Positions 22,701 to 38,504 of a stretch of DNA of 64,000 nucleotides are shown piece by piece. The notes below the pieces were generated by a model. That model was not told where the DNA came from, made no database searches, and saw only the letters and a program-made list of their open reading frames with translations. Within the stretch, counting starts at the first letter, position 1. Every line of letters starts with the position of its first letter. Both the position numbers and the translations under genes were made by a program. Source of the stretch: Mnemiopsis leidyi (Eukaryota; Ctenophora; Tentaculata; Lobata; Bolinopsidae); contig JH154119.1 in NCBI GenBank assembly GCA_000226015.1, positions 50,384 through 114,383 of the forward strand, given 5' to 3'.

Positions 22701-25700
22701 GACGAAGTGTTAATCGATTTTTCAGCCGCAACTGGACGATTGCCGCGGTAAGAGTTGCACGAAGCGTTGACAAATATAATATAGCCCACAAATAAGATGT
22801 AGCCCACAGAACATTAGAAAACAATAGAAAGGTCCAATGTCCACTGAAACTGCTCATTCATTTCATTGCAAGAAGCATGCAGAATATTATAATGAGGGTG
22901 GACTTTCCCTAACCACAAACCACAACAACAATGAGCCGCTACTTCCACTGATACTCAAAAAGTTACAGATAAGAGTTGGTTGAAATAAAAAATAAACTTT
23001 CACTGCTTTAAACATTCGAAATCAAAGCTATAACAAGCAAGATTGAAGCTGTGAAACTGCTTGTCATCATGTAGTAGTAAGTACCTCGGCGAAACAATGT
23101 GACACATTACTGAAACAAGAAGGAAACATTTAAAACTGAGGGTAGGGTAGGTCGGCTATGTCGGTAAGCAGAAACATGCCGACACTTGACAAACAGCAAA
23201 GTGGCGCGCGGCGCAGTTTCTCACGTGCCAGGAGCTGGGTCTCCCCGTGCTGGTCTACTTGAAATCGGAATAAGCGGTGGTGGCAATATGTCGGCAAAAT
23301 GAGCTGTGTTTGAAAGCGGGACACCAAGGTGCTGGTTTTTAGGGCCGTTCTGACTTCTATATTTACAAAGTTGTTGTGAAAATTTCAGGCAACCGACCAG
23401 GTAAAATCATCGTGAGCCTTCAAAGCAGATCATCCTGTGAGAACCAGCATGAGCTCACTTCGCTTCTCAGCCTTATTTTGATCAAAGATTGTTTAAAAGA
23501 TGTGATGTTACATTTTAACAGTGAAGTAGCGATACTGAAGATTAATTGTCATTGGAATTGTAGCCATTCTTCACTATTAGCATGAGAAAAATTGAAGTAG
23601 CAACTTCAGCTTCAGGAAACGCTTTATTAAACTCTAGTGGCCTCGTAGTGCTTTAGCCTTTATTTCAAGGAATTTCCAGAATTTCCTGACATTTTATAAC
23701 TGTTTAAGATCACAATTTTAATCTTGTAAACTAATGCTGCGTGAGATTTGTGAAATTTGACCATTTACTTATGAGTCAGATACGGAACAATAATAAACAA
23801 AAAGGTATTTTCACTGAGTAAAAAACAAGCAAAGCATCATAATTCATAGTTAGGTGGAATGTCTGTTTGGCTTGCTTGACATGGCTGAAAACGATTTTCA
23901 ATTCATGAAATAAGTGATCCAATCAATCTTAACTTCATTTCTTAAGCGGAACAAGGTTAGCCCTAAATCAAAAGATCAAATCAAGAAAATTTTAAAAACG
24001 GTAAACGGTGATGCACCCTCATTTTAAAAATTGGCGCAACTAATTTCAACATAATATCATTTTTATTCATGGCAATAGGAACACGGCTAAAGGGATCAAA
24101 ATATATAGCCATCATTTCGGAGGATCGGGGCGTTCTCTGCACTGATAAATTAATAAAGTCATACTCTTTGCTAAACTTTTAACAAACTGGTATTTCTTAT
24201 GGGACAATCATATGAAGCAATGCACTGCGATGTCCTCATACAGTCATCGCTTTAAAAGTAAGTAGGTAATACACCAGTGTTAATAACTTTATTCATTTAA
24301 TTTGACGTCGAAAATGCTAGCAGTAGGAATAACTCACAGAGATTATTCAGCAAATCTGGTTCTAAATACACGACACTAACCCCTGTCTAGTGACCAGGCC
24401 CCAACCTCCATCGCAGTCGCTAACGATACTTAGAATATAAAGTACTGTGGCATAAAACTATCCTCAATCCAGTATGAAAGTTGGATTATTGCATAGTCAC
24501 TGATCTTACTTCAAGAGTTCAAGTCTCCAGAGCTGAGATAGACTTAGAGCTTTAGAGAGAAAAGCGTGCACGACAATTTATAGTACTAGTTACAAAGAGA
24601 ACGCCGAGAAAATAAGAAGTTGCTCGACCGTCTAGGTACTGACACAAACTACTACAACCAGTAATGTAGCAAATTTATCGGGTCAACTCCCCCCAGACGG
24701 GGTTACACCGAAAATCTTTGCCACAAAAATGTCGCGAGTCACAACTAATGAAGAGCTAATCAATAGCATTAAGTAGAGCGAGGCATGTCGGATAACGCGA
24801 CTAATGTCGTGGAATTACCTAAATATATATATTTATATATATTACTCGTAATCATTGCACCCCGGATCCGACCTTTACACGGACTACGTGTACACAGCAA
24901 AGTGTTCCGACAACCAGGATTCAGGCCTGCCAGCTCTAGATCTCCAGCCGAGTCTGATGTCTGAAGTACCGTGGTCGTTAGTCCTACTAGAATTCTAATT
25001 CTATAGTACTTTAGCATCTATAGAGATAGTACTTGAGTATTTACAGATCCATTGTAATGTTGGAAAATCAGGTGCAGTGTGGAGTTTTCATTAAATGTTC
25101 TTTTTGATGGTTTCTTACCAGAGTCCAGAGAGCATACACAGGATTTGGCATTTAGAATTTTTCAGTTCTCTCATTTAAAAATATTTTCCTTGATACCAGG
25201 ATGAAAGAAGAAGGCAAGTTCGAGCTCAAATTTGGTCTTAAATGAGAGGAGGTGATGAGGGCTTATAAAGTCAGAATAGCAGAATTTTATATTTGGTTGT
25301 GCAAGGACAGCAGGTCTCCCAAGAAACTCGGACCTGAGGCGAAAAGTTGTATCCTGACAGTGACATCAAGGTGGCTGGATCTTTTGATGCCAAATATTTC
25401 ACTAAATTCCAACTGTGGGCAGGCCCAATACGAGTTTTATGCCCGGAAATGTCAGCTGCTTGGCTAGAAAATATGGCAGGTGAGTTTCTGGAAGGAAACA
25501 TAAAGCCTTCAAATTCAGATCAAGATTTAAGGAAACACTCGAATCTTGTAAAAAGGGACTTTGTGCATCGTATGATAATGATAAAAAGTTAAACCATGTG
25601 GACATAAAGCTTCTCAGACAAGATGTTTGCTAGCTGACAAAATAAGAGACGTAAACAGTAAACAAAGTCAAGTACGTGCCAGGCCCTTCGTTCCTCCCAC

Positions 25701-28700
25701 CACCCGTAATTTAATTAAACGATAGTTTGTGAAATGAATAAATCATCTGCTTTCACTATATACACTCACTATATACACTAATGATTGAGGTGAAACCGGG
25801 ATCATCTACCCTGCTGATTCAATAGATCAGGACCTTAAACTTGATTTTAGTTCATAACGCCGATATCAAGGAACTTTAGCATCCTGTTTTGGCAAATATC
25901 TGTATCTCAATATCTGATCGTATCTGATTTTGAGATCACTATATTGGTTTAAATCTGAACTTAATTATGAGCTGCTCGTCATCATATCACCCTCATGATA
26001 ATAGAGTCTATAAAGATACCACCCACCGATATAGCAATGAGGATTTACGTAGAATAAAATAAGTTCGTTGTTAAATGGAAGTTATCAAGATTGATCTGTC
26101 AAGTTGATGGCTGAGAAAATGCAACACATTTTAAAGGACTATAAAGCAAAGATGAAATAAATCAACTGTATAACACTTAATTTCTGGCGACAATCTGATA
26201 ACTAACTTATACAAGAATCTATAAGCTAAAATGATATTTATCCAAAGCAGAATAGGAGCACAATTAAGCTTATAGCTGACAAAATAGCGGTTACAATGGG
26301 ATGTTTTTACTGAGCTGTAATTGTGCAATGTCTAAATTACATTGAGTCAGACAAAATGATATTGTACGTTTTGTATTATTGCAAGCTAATAACTTTAAAT
26401 TGTATGCTATTGAGTCTTGGCAGTTTTGAAAAGCAAATTTACTTGATTAATTTAAACTATGCCGGCCAACAAGTAAGACATAAGTAGCTGGTAGCCAGTT
26501 TCTTAAGGACAGGGGTGCCGGGCAATACTCAATGCAGTTGAACACCTAGTATTGCAAAATTTGCTACAATGCGAGACAAGGAGTTTTGTAATCCCTAAGT
26601 ATTGTCTATCGCAGTTTTGTTTACATCTGATCTTTCTTTGTCAGGGAAGTCATCAAACTTAATTTTAACGGTCATGGCGTCTATTGAACTCAGCAGTGTG
26701 GGATGTTATTTTCGAACTCTTGGTGTTCGGAAATCACGTTAGCAGTTATCGAGGCAGGTCAAAAAAGCGCCTTTCAATTGCAAAACGAAAAAACATCCAA
26801 CAGCCAGCTTATAAGGTTGCCATGGTATTACGGTAGCACTGATGTGTCTGCGGTAACACACTGACCGTACCTTGCATAAAACCATAGCCGATCGAATGTG
26901 GGATGGTATTGAGAGAGCGTATAACTGCAACAGATACAATTTCTTAGTTTTGTACTAGGCGGAGTTTCGGCGTTTTTGATGATCTTTAGAGAAAAATTCA
27001 ATCATGCAAAACCAGGCACTATTATGATTGAATTTTAAATTTCTTATGAATCATACACGGAAAAGTAAAGCCGAAATAATCTACCAAATTCTGTGAAGTA
27101 CTAAACATATTTTTTCAAAAATTATGCAAGTATGCATAGAAAACTTTGAACATCTACGTTTCGCAACACAAGGCTAAGAAATAGACTGATGAAATATCAC
27201 TAGAATCTTAGATTCACGATTGAGTTTCGTCCGACTTTTTTCTCGTTTTCTCCGGAATCATAATATCTCGTTATACATGGGCAGCGCAAAAAGTAGAGAA
27301 ATAAGAAATGTTACAAGCTGATGCAAGAGCCGACAGTTATTACAAAGTTACTGTTTCAGGAAAAAGAGTTGACTTTTTAAAGGAGTGGGGAATCACGATT
27401 TAAGTCAAACACCAGAAAAATTACTTTCCGCGAATCACAGAAAAATGATTTGATATAAACACCAAACGTTCGCATAATCGAAACTTTGGAATAGCAATAA
27501 GTGTCAAAAAACGGAAGGAGTGTTACAAAATTTACAAAAAAACCTAGATTCCAGACGCAGAAGAATAACACTTTTCTGGAATTACTATCTAAGAATCTAA
27601 GATTTTAAATGCTCGCATAGGAAAATTAAATTTCCAACAGCTAAGATATGTCCTCTGTCCATGTTACCACAAATCGGGTAGGCACCTACTTGTCCTACTT
27701 AAGCTTGCATCCTCCACTACTAAAATTTAATAACCCAGAACAATGTCTACCATCACTTCTCACCTTAAAGTCGTGAAGGGTAAGAACAGGTTGCGACAGG
27801 AACTGCGGCGACACCATACGACTCAACAATTTTAACTACGTCTGGAACAGGCACTGTGTATTTAAATTTCCAGAATAAGGTGCGAAACAGAAATTGTCTA
27901 AATTTTAAAAAGTAATAGTCCACATTAATACCACTCGAAGTAGGTTTAAAAACCGAAACTTCAGCGACATGGAAAGTGAAGAAACCCTACCGCAGAAAAT
28001 GTCAAAATTAAGGCTTTTTGACACTGCGTGATAACGAACGTTAGGTCGTTTTACAAAGGTGAATGGAATAACGAGATTAAACGTGACAGCATCACATTTA
28101 ACTAGCGCCCCTGCATTAAATGGAGAGAATTGGAATTTGAATGGCAAGGCTAAACGCATCATTACGGCCAATAGGAACAAAAGTTCCAATGCTTTATTCT
28201 TTCGTTATCCCGACTGACCGAATGACTTAGAAGCAGTTCAAATTGTAATCGAGCAATAGAATTCTTTTATTATATTGTTACAATATATTGTTCCACATAA
28301 TTCGATTGGGGTGGTCCGAGAGAGGGATACTTTTTGGAAGGGCTTCCTCTGGGAATCACAGTATCCCAGTTCGAACCTATAACTACCTTGCTGCATCGAG
28401 CTCCGACAAGCGTGTATTGATTTAGGACTTGTTTAAAACAAGCCCTCATGAGGCTAAACCTAGCCTTAATTCCAGCTTATGTTTAAAATTGTTAGTGGAA
28501 ATTATCAGGAAAACTTGTACTGTTTATCGTGAAAAACAGATGCTATTTATCTTCTGTTGACAGGAAGGCATTGTTTTCATACTTGAAGAAATATAGGGCG
28601 GAACGGGAAAGTAACTTTGGCCGAAAATGCAAGGAAGCTAATTAAACTACTCCTCCCATGAGGATAGAAAAAGTAGCCTTGGCACAAGAGCAACCAACAA

Positions 28701-31700
28701 AATAACATGAAAACGAGTAAAGTCTGACGATTCACATCACGAAAATTTTCAATTTGATCATTTCTGCAGTATGAAATCCATTAGGACTGCGATTTCATGG
28801 GATCAATGACATTTAGAAGTGTTATCAAAGGTAGAAGTGGATGGAAAACGAAGCTGAAACGCACGTGATAGACCAGAATGTGTTAACGAAATTGCCTGAC
28901 AGCTATTCAAAGTGCGTCCCCACTTATCACAATGGCAACAAATCGATATATTCTCGAGACACGAAAACCGTGATAATAATACTAATCATTTTACAAATTT
29001 GTAACGAATGAAGGGCCGAGTAGACCAGGGCTGGACAGGTTACCGCATATACAACTGCGACTTTCGGACTTGTTATCTCGAGTAACTATATCAGCCTGGC
29101 ACATTCGAGAGTCTAGAAGAGATATACAATAGTTGAACTGGTGAGTTGTTGTGGTGATGTCAGTGCTTACACTGAGATTGGCGTACAACCCAATCAGCTT
29201 GCTTTCCTTGCGTCGGGACGCCTGGTCGCTTTTGACAAATTCTAGGGTGAAAATTGACAGGTTTTGAAATTCTAGACCGGGAAAATGGTTACCTTTAGGG
29301 CTAATTAGGTTTTCGTGTACAACAGCAATGTAATTGGATAGATTAGGTGCAGTAACAGTAAACAGCTAAAATTCAAGTATAAAATCGGTGATTTTATGAT
29401 TTGGGGGGTAAAGAATTGACTTCATTATACAGGTGAAATTTTTCGTCCGTTAGTCCATGGTAATATATTATGATTTGCGTGACCTAGTTGAAAGAATATC
29501 CACATTTTTCTCAAAAATAGCTGGCTATTTTTATCTTTTAGCTCTGGCAGGCCCGTCTATTTCTAACATATTATCTTATCGATACGTGTACCAATATTAC
29601 CGAACACGACTTTGAAACGTCTAAAAGCTCCTATAAAATGATTCAATTGAACAGTCCATGCATCTGTGCAATTAAATCCAAGTGAGGACTATCTTAAATT
29701 ACACCTAAAATTAGATCACGCAATTAACCCATGAACAAAAATCATAAAAAATGAAATTTTAAGATGGGAAATAGCTCCGAACCAATTTTATAGTTTATCT
29801 GTCGGCACATAAAATTTCACCGCAAAGTTACCTTTATGCTCCCCTACTCCCCTACTCCCTGTAACTTTTTAATGATGATTAAATTCAGACGTTAGAGAGA
29901 CTACCGATGAGTCTAACCCTCGAGAATGTCGCGGACTAAGCTCATTGGAATTCGGAATCGAGACGCTGCGGATATTGTCAGAGTGTGAAGTAAAACTTCC
30001 CTGGACAGTTAGAGCTGGTTAGAGCAGGTTCCAGATAGCACTGTCTAGTCTTAATCGTGGCGACCGGGACTAGAACTGGGATATTGGTGCCAATATCGCG
30101 GGTCTAATCCTCAATGATGATGATTGATGGTATTTTCGTTGTTTGAGTGTTTGACGATTGACGAAATACAAGGAAAGTCAAAAAATCAATGCTAAAATAT
30201 TTGAGCTCTGTTAATAAGGTGCTAAAAATCAACCAAACCTTGACAATTCTACAATTGACGAAAAAAAAACGACTGGACAACTAAAAAAGTAAGAATAATT
30301 TACAGACCTTGTCTGATGAACAAAAGAACATCGTCTGACTCGGTCCAATTCGGTGATATATTGGGTACATTAATGGACCATGTGAATGGATTGAACGCAA
30401 ACAAATTCAGCAGGAAAAAAAATCTGCGACACTTGTCGCGTTTTAGATGGAAATAAAGAAAAAACGTTTCGGTAACAAGTCTCTATGGAAATTAATCAAT
30501 ATGAATTCGGAAACTAAAAGTAAACTAATGAAATGATGTCACCTTGGAGTTGAATTTGAACAGTCTCATGAACACAGAAACCAAACCAATAAACTAATCA
30601 AGGAATTAAACGCAATTAAGTTTCGTCCTCTTAATATCGAACAGACTGAGCGGAGAAACTAAACGCAATAAACCGACTTTTCCGTGCTGAATGGGAACAA
30701 AAGAATGGCGGCCGCCGATTGTGTAAACAGATGGTGGTGACTGGATATAGGATTTAAATTTAAGGGCGGAAAGAGTTCAAACTAGGGTACAGGATGAAAA
30801 AACGTAATTGATTTTAAACACAGTCTAAATTTAATACGGTAGTCCTCAAATCACTGATCCTTTATTAGTTCAGGCCGTTTGCGGGCTCTGATGGCGTCAA
30901 GGAATGTGTTAAGATGGTGAAAACATCGGCGATGAACACACTAGCTTAAATTCCTTTAATTCAATGTGATTTGAGTTTAATTCAATTGTCTAAATTTTGA
31001 ATAGATTTTGTATTTTCTTATTTTGGCCCCTCAAGTCATTAGCTCAAAGAAAAGGAACAGGCCATCAAGCGAAATTAAACAGAGCACATTATTCGTGAAA
31101 AGGAAGTATTTTTGCAGAAAGATGCAGCGACATGATGGTAGGAAAAGGTGCAGCGTATTTTTAAAAAATCCTCCTAAAATTGCTTAGGACTTCCCGATAT
31201 CGGATCTTTGATACAACCTCGTTAATACGAGCAGGATCAAATTAAATGCCAGCCGACCGATTATTGAAAGATAGTTGTTTGGAAAACTTATGAAGATACA
31301 AAAGGCTTAGGACTTTAAGATCGTGGTTATAGGCTAGAATTTCGGGGATTTAGTTACTAAGGAGATGTTAACTAAATTCTAAGTCAAAGGGAAAAGTCTT
31401 GAAATTTTTATGAAGTGGATTCGATTTGGAACAGAAAGCTCGACCAGCATGTCGGTCGAGAGTTAACGTTCAAACAACCATGGATGACTAATTTATGCTG
31501 AATGAAAGGGCTCAGCGAATAAAAATGTCTTGGAAATGTAAGAAAGGGTCACAGCAAATTGTTTCAATACAGCCAGCGATGAGAATTTCTGACAGATTAT
31601 AAATTTCACTGTAAAAATGTGTTTTTGAGCAGAATCGGCAAAAATAGTATCATCCTGAGTAAATCCGCCCTTGGCCATTTAACTATCGACTGCCAAAGTG

Positions 31701-32200
31701 CCCAAATTTGAACCTTGGACAACCTGTAAGGCCTGAGGTGCAGAGAAAGGACTATTATAGCTACTCTCACATTCAAGACCTGTTCCTCAAAACTACAGGA
31801 GTACAGGCGCTCCAATTGAACGATCACGTCAAGAAGGCAAACAAAAAATCGACGTGGCTTCAATTCCGCACCCAACCCCGATAACTAACTGCATAGTTTG
31901 ATCCAAACCGGATGACATAGAACAAGTCATGTGACCTATCATGAATCATCATTGTGCCTTTGAACAAGGGACGGGTCATGGAGTTCTCGGGGTGGCGCTA
32001 AAATTGGTGTGGTTTACGAAAATGATCGCACTGCAACTCACACAAGCTCACAAGTCACATGGGGGCAGCGAGCAGGGGCGTCATTGATCAACTTAATCGG
32101 ATACTAAGATACGATCCGATTAAGGTGCTCTCTCACTCTCATCCAGATTAGACCGGATTACTTTGACAACCGCTCTGAACCACGTGCCCCATCATTTTAC
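19735..32200. other. Long stretch with no recognisable gene
   Basis: Only short ORFs with ordinary AT-rich composition. I found no domain, no splice-linked exon series and no clear repeat array, apart from an AT run near 24820-24845. The promoter of the TSP1/CCP gene should lie just right of 19734, but no clear TATA or initiator stands out. Confidence 0.6.
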
Positions 32201-32234
32201 CAGACGAATTTGTAACACTGGGGATCTCGTGGGA

Positions 32235-32325
32235 GGAGGGGACTATATATAGGGGACTATATAGGGGACTACATAAGGGACTGTATAGGTCACTATATAG
32301 GGGACTATAATCTATATAGGAGACT
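32235..32325. repeat. Degenerate tandem repeat ggggactatatag
   Basis: About six variable copies of 14-18 bp, in a region without genes. Confidence 0.8.
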
Positions 32326-35300
32326 TGGAGTGCTATACTGGTAAGGTGACATGGGTAGAGTGGGACATGCACACAGGGCTCCAGGAAGTAGCTAAGTAGC
32401 TATATACGACAGTTATACGATCTAGATTCTAGATCTAGTTTAGACTTTTCAAAGGGTGCTAAGTTTTGAGGGTGCGACTCTAAGATATGACGACATTCGC
32501 CTTTCAATAGCTACTTGAATACTTGAATAATTTAATACTGAGTATTAATCGTTCGATGGTATTTTAAAACTAACTTGGTAAATTTGGGCACTCAGATAGG
32601 ACTAAACTAAGGATAATTCTAAATCTTATGATTTGCACCTAACGTCTCAATGTAAGCCGGGATCGACAAAAAGTTCCGATTCGAGAAAAATAACAAGTCA
32701 ATTGAGCATCACTAATTAAGTCAGCATACCGATTAAATTAGATTAAATTTTAATTTCTATACGCGGTGCTAATCTTGTTACAAGTTGTTCACAGCGACAG
32801 AAGGTACTCCGATCATTCAATTTTAGCCCCGGATCCTCTTGTGTTAATCGGGTAGAACCCCGGGTTTCCTGCACGGAATGATTAAGTAATCTACCTTGAG
32901 AATCGATTTGAGGATTTAGGGATGAGGTTGTAGCCGTTATTGTATATTTCAAGTTACAATGCCGAAACCTTCGTTTGAAATGCATCATTCAGCTATTTCA
33001 AATTCGTAATCTGTCTATTATGTGACGAACAGAAATGTTTCAAACAACATTTTGAGAAAGTTGTATTTGTAATAAAGAAGGCCTTATAGCTACTGGCCAG
33101 CACAAAAAACTATTGTTATCTAGCCCGACCAAAAACCATTTCACCAAGCTACAATACTATACTAAGCTACTATACCAGGTGTCATAAAATAGTTAAAAAC
33201 GAATTACTGAAGCAAGATAGAAAAATTCTCAAATTGCAATGGAGAATCACAAAAATCGTTAGTCTCAGTCTATAGCTTTAATGGTCTTGATATACTGATC
33301 AAAGTAAAAACTGTTACAGATTGCATTAAACCATTCTCTATTGAGGATGAACTAACGTCACTTTAGTCGCACAAATCCCCACGTCGCCCAATGAGCAAAA
33401 TTGTGTTCCGTAAAAAGAAACATGGCAAATGACAGGGTCGTTTCAGCTGCCACATTAGAATTAAGAATAACAACCACGGCACGGCTTGAACCAATTGGGA
33501 AGTTTCAAAAAGCGGTGCCACCTATATCAACGTTACAGTCCTGTAAGATTGCTTCAGTACGGTAATCCCTGTTAATTTTCATGATCATTTACGACGATGC
33601 TGCGTTGGATTGTGGCAAATTGCGGGGGTATTGAAGTGCAAGAATTAGCGAATCGTAACACTAATTACTCCGTACAATGTGTCCTAGGACTTGAAATGGT
33701 GATGGGACATCATCATAAAACTTCACATCCCTTGTCAATGTTCTAGTTGCGGCCGCGCGGAAACTCATGCTCCCTCCCCGGAGAAGGTGCTAAAGGACCA
33801 CCATAACTTCACAGCCAGGAATACCCCTCTCCCAATCCCACCTCTCTGGTCACATAAAGAGAGGGGTAATTCTCCCGGACATTCCCGCCACCGGACTGCA
33901 CTACGACAATCCTCCTCCCCCCATTGTGTTAGTCAGTAAATGTCACGTTGTCGGCGGGCTGCCTTGTTATATTTGATTAGCAGTGCTCAGTGTGATTCAG
34001 ATAGACACTAGACAGACACTTGCACGTCAACAGACTTTCGTCGAAGTTTGGGAATATTTTTAATTGTCTTTTTATAAAGGCGCACAATGTTAATTTTTAC
34101 GGCGAATTGTTCAGTAAATAGCCGGAAAAGTAATTTGCTCTTCCACCGAACTGGATCGGGAATGTCGACGTAAAACTGAATGTCGGACAGCAAAGAAACG
34201 TGGACATCTCTGAACAGAACAGTTCTATTTGAGATTCATTGGGAAGCTTATCAATGCTCACGGCATAAATATGACTTGACTGAAAGAAGCTTTATACCCT
34301 CAAGTTTCAGTCTTCAGACCGATCCGTCTAATTGCTAAGTCATTTTGTAAACTTTCTGATGCTAAAAGTGATGCTAGCACAACTAAATAAATAGACGGAG
34401 GAAGGCATGAAAAAGCGTAAAAAATTTAAGAGGGTATTAGGTAGTAGACAAACTCACTGAGGGATGACGCAGAAAACAAGATAATGTTGAATGAGCTTTC
34501 AGGGATCGACATGATCGCAATTCAAAAAATGTTCAGCACTAAAATTTAATGCAGAGAAAAAAACATTTCAAGCTACCCCAGACGAAACAGCAGAAAACGA
34601 ACCAAGTAAAAAATTATGAACGACATGAACGTCTAAAAATTTAAAAAACGGGCTGGCGAAGAGAAGCATTACAAGGCTCCAATAAAGCGACCATTCCAAC
34701 TTCCCAGGCTTAACGCGTTCAGCATTACAGCTATACCATCAGGTGTGGCAGAGGCGAAAATAAACCCAGATCAATGCTTGCACAGGGGTTTTATCTTGCT
34801 ATAAGTGGAGTAAAAACTTTAAATATTGGCCAAAGTACCCGCTACAAGCTTGTCGAAAATCCGGACGATAGTTCGGCGAGGGGATCCAGACGGGACGGGA
34901 TGGAATAAGGGCGGCTGAGAGAGCGGAATGTGAAGTTGTCTCGGATTTAACAAGAGTTAGACGGTCCAAGACATCCCTAGAATGTTGGACGACATAGCTG
35001 TGTCAAGAGTAGAGGGGTCGAAGAGAGAGGTTTAGGCCGGTAGTGTGGTGTAAAAATAGCCGTGATACACACAGGAAGGAAGGATAGGAAGTTTTGGCCT
35101 TTTTTGGTGCACTTCGGGATTGGATAGTGTTCTTGAGATAATTAGGAGAAAGATCTGGATGAGTAAAACGGTACAAAACGAATTCATTTGTTCAAATGAA
35201 TCAAATGAATCTGTCAAAAAGTCTCAAATCGAGAAAAAACTTGCGAGACAAATGACTTCCTCGACGTTTAGTACGGCGGTACGAACAACAATAAACCAGG

Positions 35301-38300
35301 ACAAATTTAGGTAAAAAGATCCCAGCAAACGCATCACCGCCGCAAAATACATCGAAGAAAAACCTACTGGACGTGAACGATGTGGTTATCTCATCGTGCT
35401 ACGCTTCGTGATTCAAGATGGGCCCTAATTTTCCTGCTGCCAGACAAATTTTCAAACAATACCAATTCGTGGTGGACCCAACTTTGAGCTTTTGAAGTTT
35501 GGGTAATCAGCTCTGCGCGCCTGTGTTTGAGGTGTGACATTTTTGAGATGGCTTCAATACTTCACTTCTTGACAGCCAATTCGACAAGGGGCTAGATTTA
35601 CGGGACGCTGCACCACGACGGGAGAGGGCGAAGAGTTGTGGAAGTTCCAAATAAAGGAGGACAGTTGAGCAGTGTGCATGGTGTGCACCATTCTTGTTAG
35701 AACGACACGGCAAATTAGACACGGACTTTTAAACAAATATATAAGCTAGGTAATGTACCGCGATTTTCATTAGGTATGTTGGGGGGACTGCAGCTATGTA
35801 AGTGTAGCAGTATTGCGGGAAGATTTCCGTTAATTCTTGATTTAATAAAGAAGTATTTTATTGATTATCAGCCAATTCAGATAACTACATGGAACTTTCG
35901 CAAGCCAGAAAATGTTGATATTGTATAGTGGGCCATGGAAAAGTGATAAACGTTCAACTGGCTGTCTGCATGACAGTTTAAGTGGCTGTTTCCTCCTTCT
36001 TTCCCAGGTCATAAACCTCAGGTCGTGCGAGAGGTACCGGTTTCAGCTGTCTAGACTTCAGGAGCAGGTGTATACCGAAATAGCTTGGTCACCACGTTTT
36101 GATTACACTCAATTGAACCGATTGCTTACAAACTAAGTTAAACCATGATTTAAGATGGAATGACGGAAAAATTCTTCGTTTTGACAAATTGTTTGATGAG
36201 TTAATTAACATGAAACAAGAGAAATATGTATCATAGTGGCTGAATGGAGCTAGCAAGATTTCGAGCTTGATTTTAATCGTCTCACACTAGATACGAAACA
36301 ACATGAATAAATGAGGATATGTCGCTAGGCATGAAATATGTACATAATTAACAGTTAAGCATAATAAATAATAGTAAGCAGTTATGCATAATTAACCATT
36401 CCATTAACTTCCTGAGCTCTTTCAAAGAAAGGAATCCGAATCCTCGTTACCTACAAAAGTGATGATAGGAATTAAAGGATAGAAATATCCTCTAACTGCT
36501 ATCTAAAACTCCCAAACACTACACAAAGACACACAAGACGAGTACAGTGCGTGACTCAACCACTGCATTTTCAGATCACAAAACGAAGAACTAAAGCGAG
36601 GTAAGCTATTATCTTAGTTTTACTATCTTAGTTTTACTCAGAGAAGAGGATAAAAACTGGCGGATCATCTTACTGGGCGTTACTCGCGGGACCTATCAAC
36701 ACTACTCAAGTTGGAGTAAGAACTACGAGGGCCGATCTGTAGCCTAGGTCTAGGTGTTATACACCAGCCTGACTAATGTCGGAAAAAATAGCAGTAGTAG
36801 GTTGGATACAGTCGCTAGGATACAGTCGCTAGGATACAGTCGCTAGGATACAAGATGTTGGATACAGCCGCTAGCATAATTCTGCGACAGACGTCAGAGT
36901 TTAAAGGGTGGCACATTCGAGCTTGGAACTGGGCAGGAGGGAGTTAGCAAGAACGCATTGATCGGGATTTCCTAGGTTCAGTGTTCACAGACAGAAGAGG
37001 GGTTCAGTATTCAGAGACAGAAGTGGGGGGGGGGGGTCTGTCGCAGAAAATAAACAGGCAGCTCACCGAAACATTGGCGGCCGTGCAAGTGCAACACTAA
37101 TGAAAATTGCGAACAATTACAGTCATTAATTCGGTTTTTGCAAGCAGCAACCTGCAGAGAATTGGATCACACAACCCAATTAAGCTTATCCAGGTGCATG
37201 GATATATTTACCGAGAAGTTTTCTACTGGTGAAGAAACACGGAGTGACGTCACACTGAATCTTTTTGTCTAATTTCTCGATTTATCAGGACGGTTCAGCG
37301 AAGCCTCGCTGAAGGAGGATTGAGATGGTTTATTTTAGTAACTTTTGAAATACTGAAATAGTTTACGGCGGTGTGGAATAGGATAGAATTATTAAGGGTT
37401 TCCTTATGTATAGTTATACTTAAGCATCACTATGGAGTTGGCTTATTTTGGAGAGGCGACAAGGAATGGTGACTGGAGACGAAGGTAGATTGAAAGAAAC
37501 AAACTTGTTTTATAATCTAAACATAACCAGTTAAGTGAACTATACACTATAAAAGATGATCAAAAGTATGCTTATCCTATCTGGAGAGCGCATTCATGTG
37601 CGAATCATGATTTTTCAATGAATAGTTAGATAGTTATGTTACTACAAGAGTGAACGGATGAAAAGATATCAACATAACAGCTGAAGCTTTATGACTTATG
37701 AGGTTGTTTATAGTGTAAAGGAGAACATGGTGAACGAAACTCGAGTTTAATGACATTGTCTACTTCAGTTTTTAGTTGGTGCTTCTTCAAGACAACTCTA
37801 CAACAGTGAATCATAAGGGAACACTATCTTAAACCCGACTAACGGACAAGACTTGATTGCCACAACACACACACCCCTGTTATATGCTTATATGTTTGAA
37901 TGACATTTGACATGCACTAAACTTAGCACGATAGCACTCCAGTTATGTCATTGCATCCGGGAAGAAAGAAGCCGTACCAAACCGAAACTATGTCGCGAAG
38001 TTTCGAAGTTAAAAGGCTGCAATTCTGAAAATTATGGTTTGAGAAATATGCAATGCTTGGTATGCGAGGTGGTAGAGCCAACTTGTCGTTAAATCCGGCC
38101 ACATTCTGACATCACTGCAGCCGCTAACAAGGATTTTATTTGTATGATACAGCCATAATCAACTGCTCAGAGTTATTGAGCAATCGGGTGCCAACTAACG
38201 AAATAAACTTCGATCGCTTATATGCTTGGAAACCTAAACATTTGTTTCTTCATTTTCTAGCAGAAAATTAGGTAATAAGAAACCGCGGAAAAGCTAGAGT

Positions 38301-38500
38301 ACCAATAATAAATAATAATTACTTAAATAGAAATATCTACTAACCTAGACACTGAGTCAAGTTTATGGGAGAGCTGAGAGGTAGAACTAGTATACAGAGA
38401 TTGAAAACCAAGAAATACATGTCACCTATTATCCATGTTTAATTAATTCACCCTCTGTCATTCTTCTTCTTCTCTTTAGGGGTTTTGAAATGTTAAGGAG
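32326..38500. other. Gene-free stretch
   Basis: No coding features recognised. A short GC-richer patch at about 33750-33950 and a G run at about 37026-37036 are the only compositional breaks. Confidence 0.5.
36805..36880. repeat. Short tandem repeat cgctaggatacagt (14 bp)
   Basis: Three close copies of tcgctaggatacag plus a diverged gttggatacagccgctag. Confidence 0.8.
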
Positions 38501-38504
38501 TTAA

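Noticed and set aside
25252-25605. Overlapping ORFs on both strands around 25.3-25.6 kb
   Set aside because: They show no recognisable domain, no splice-linked neighbours and similar openness on both strands; probably chance.
28315-28395. tRNA-like block (tggtccgagag ... agttcgaacct)
   Set aside because: Box A- and B-like words are present, but the T stem and acceptor stem do not pair, so no tRNA gene was called; at most a tRNA-derived remnant.
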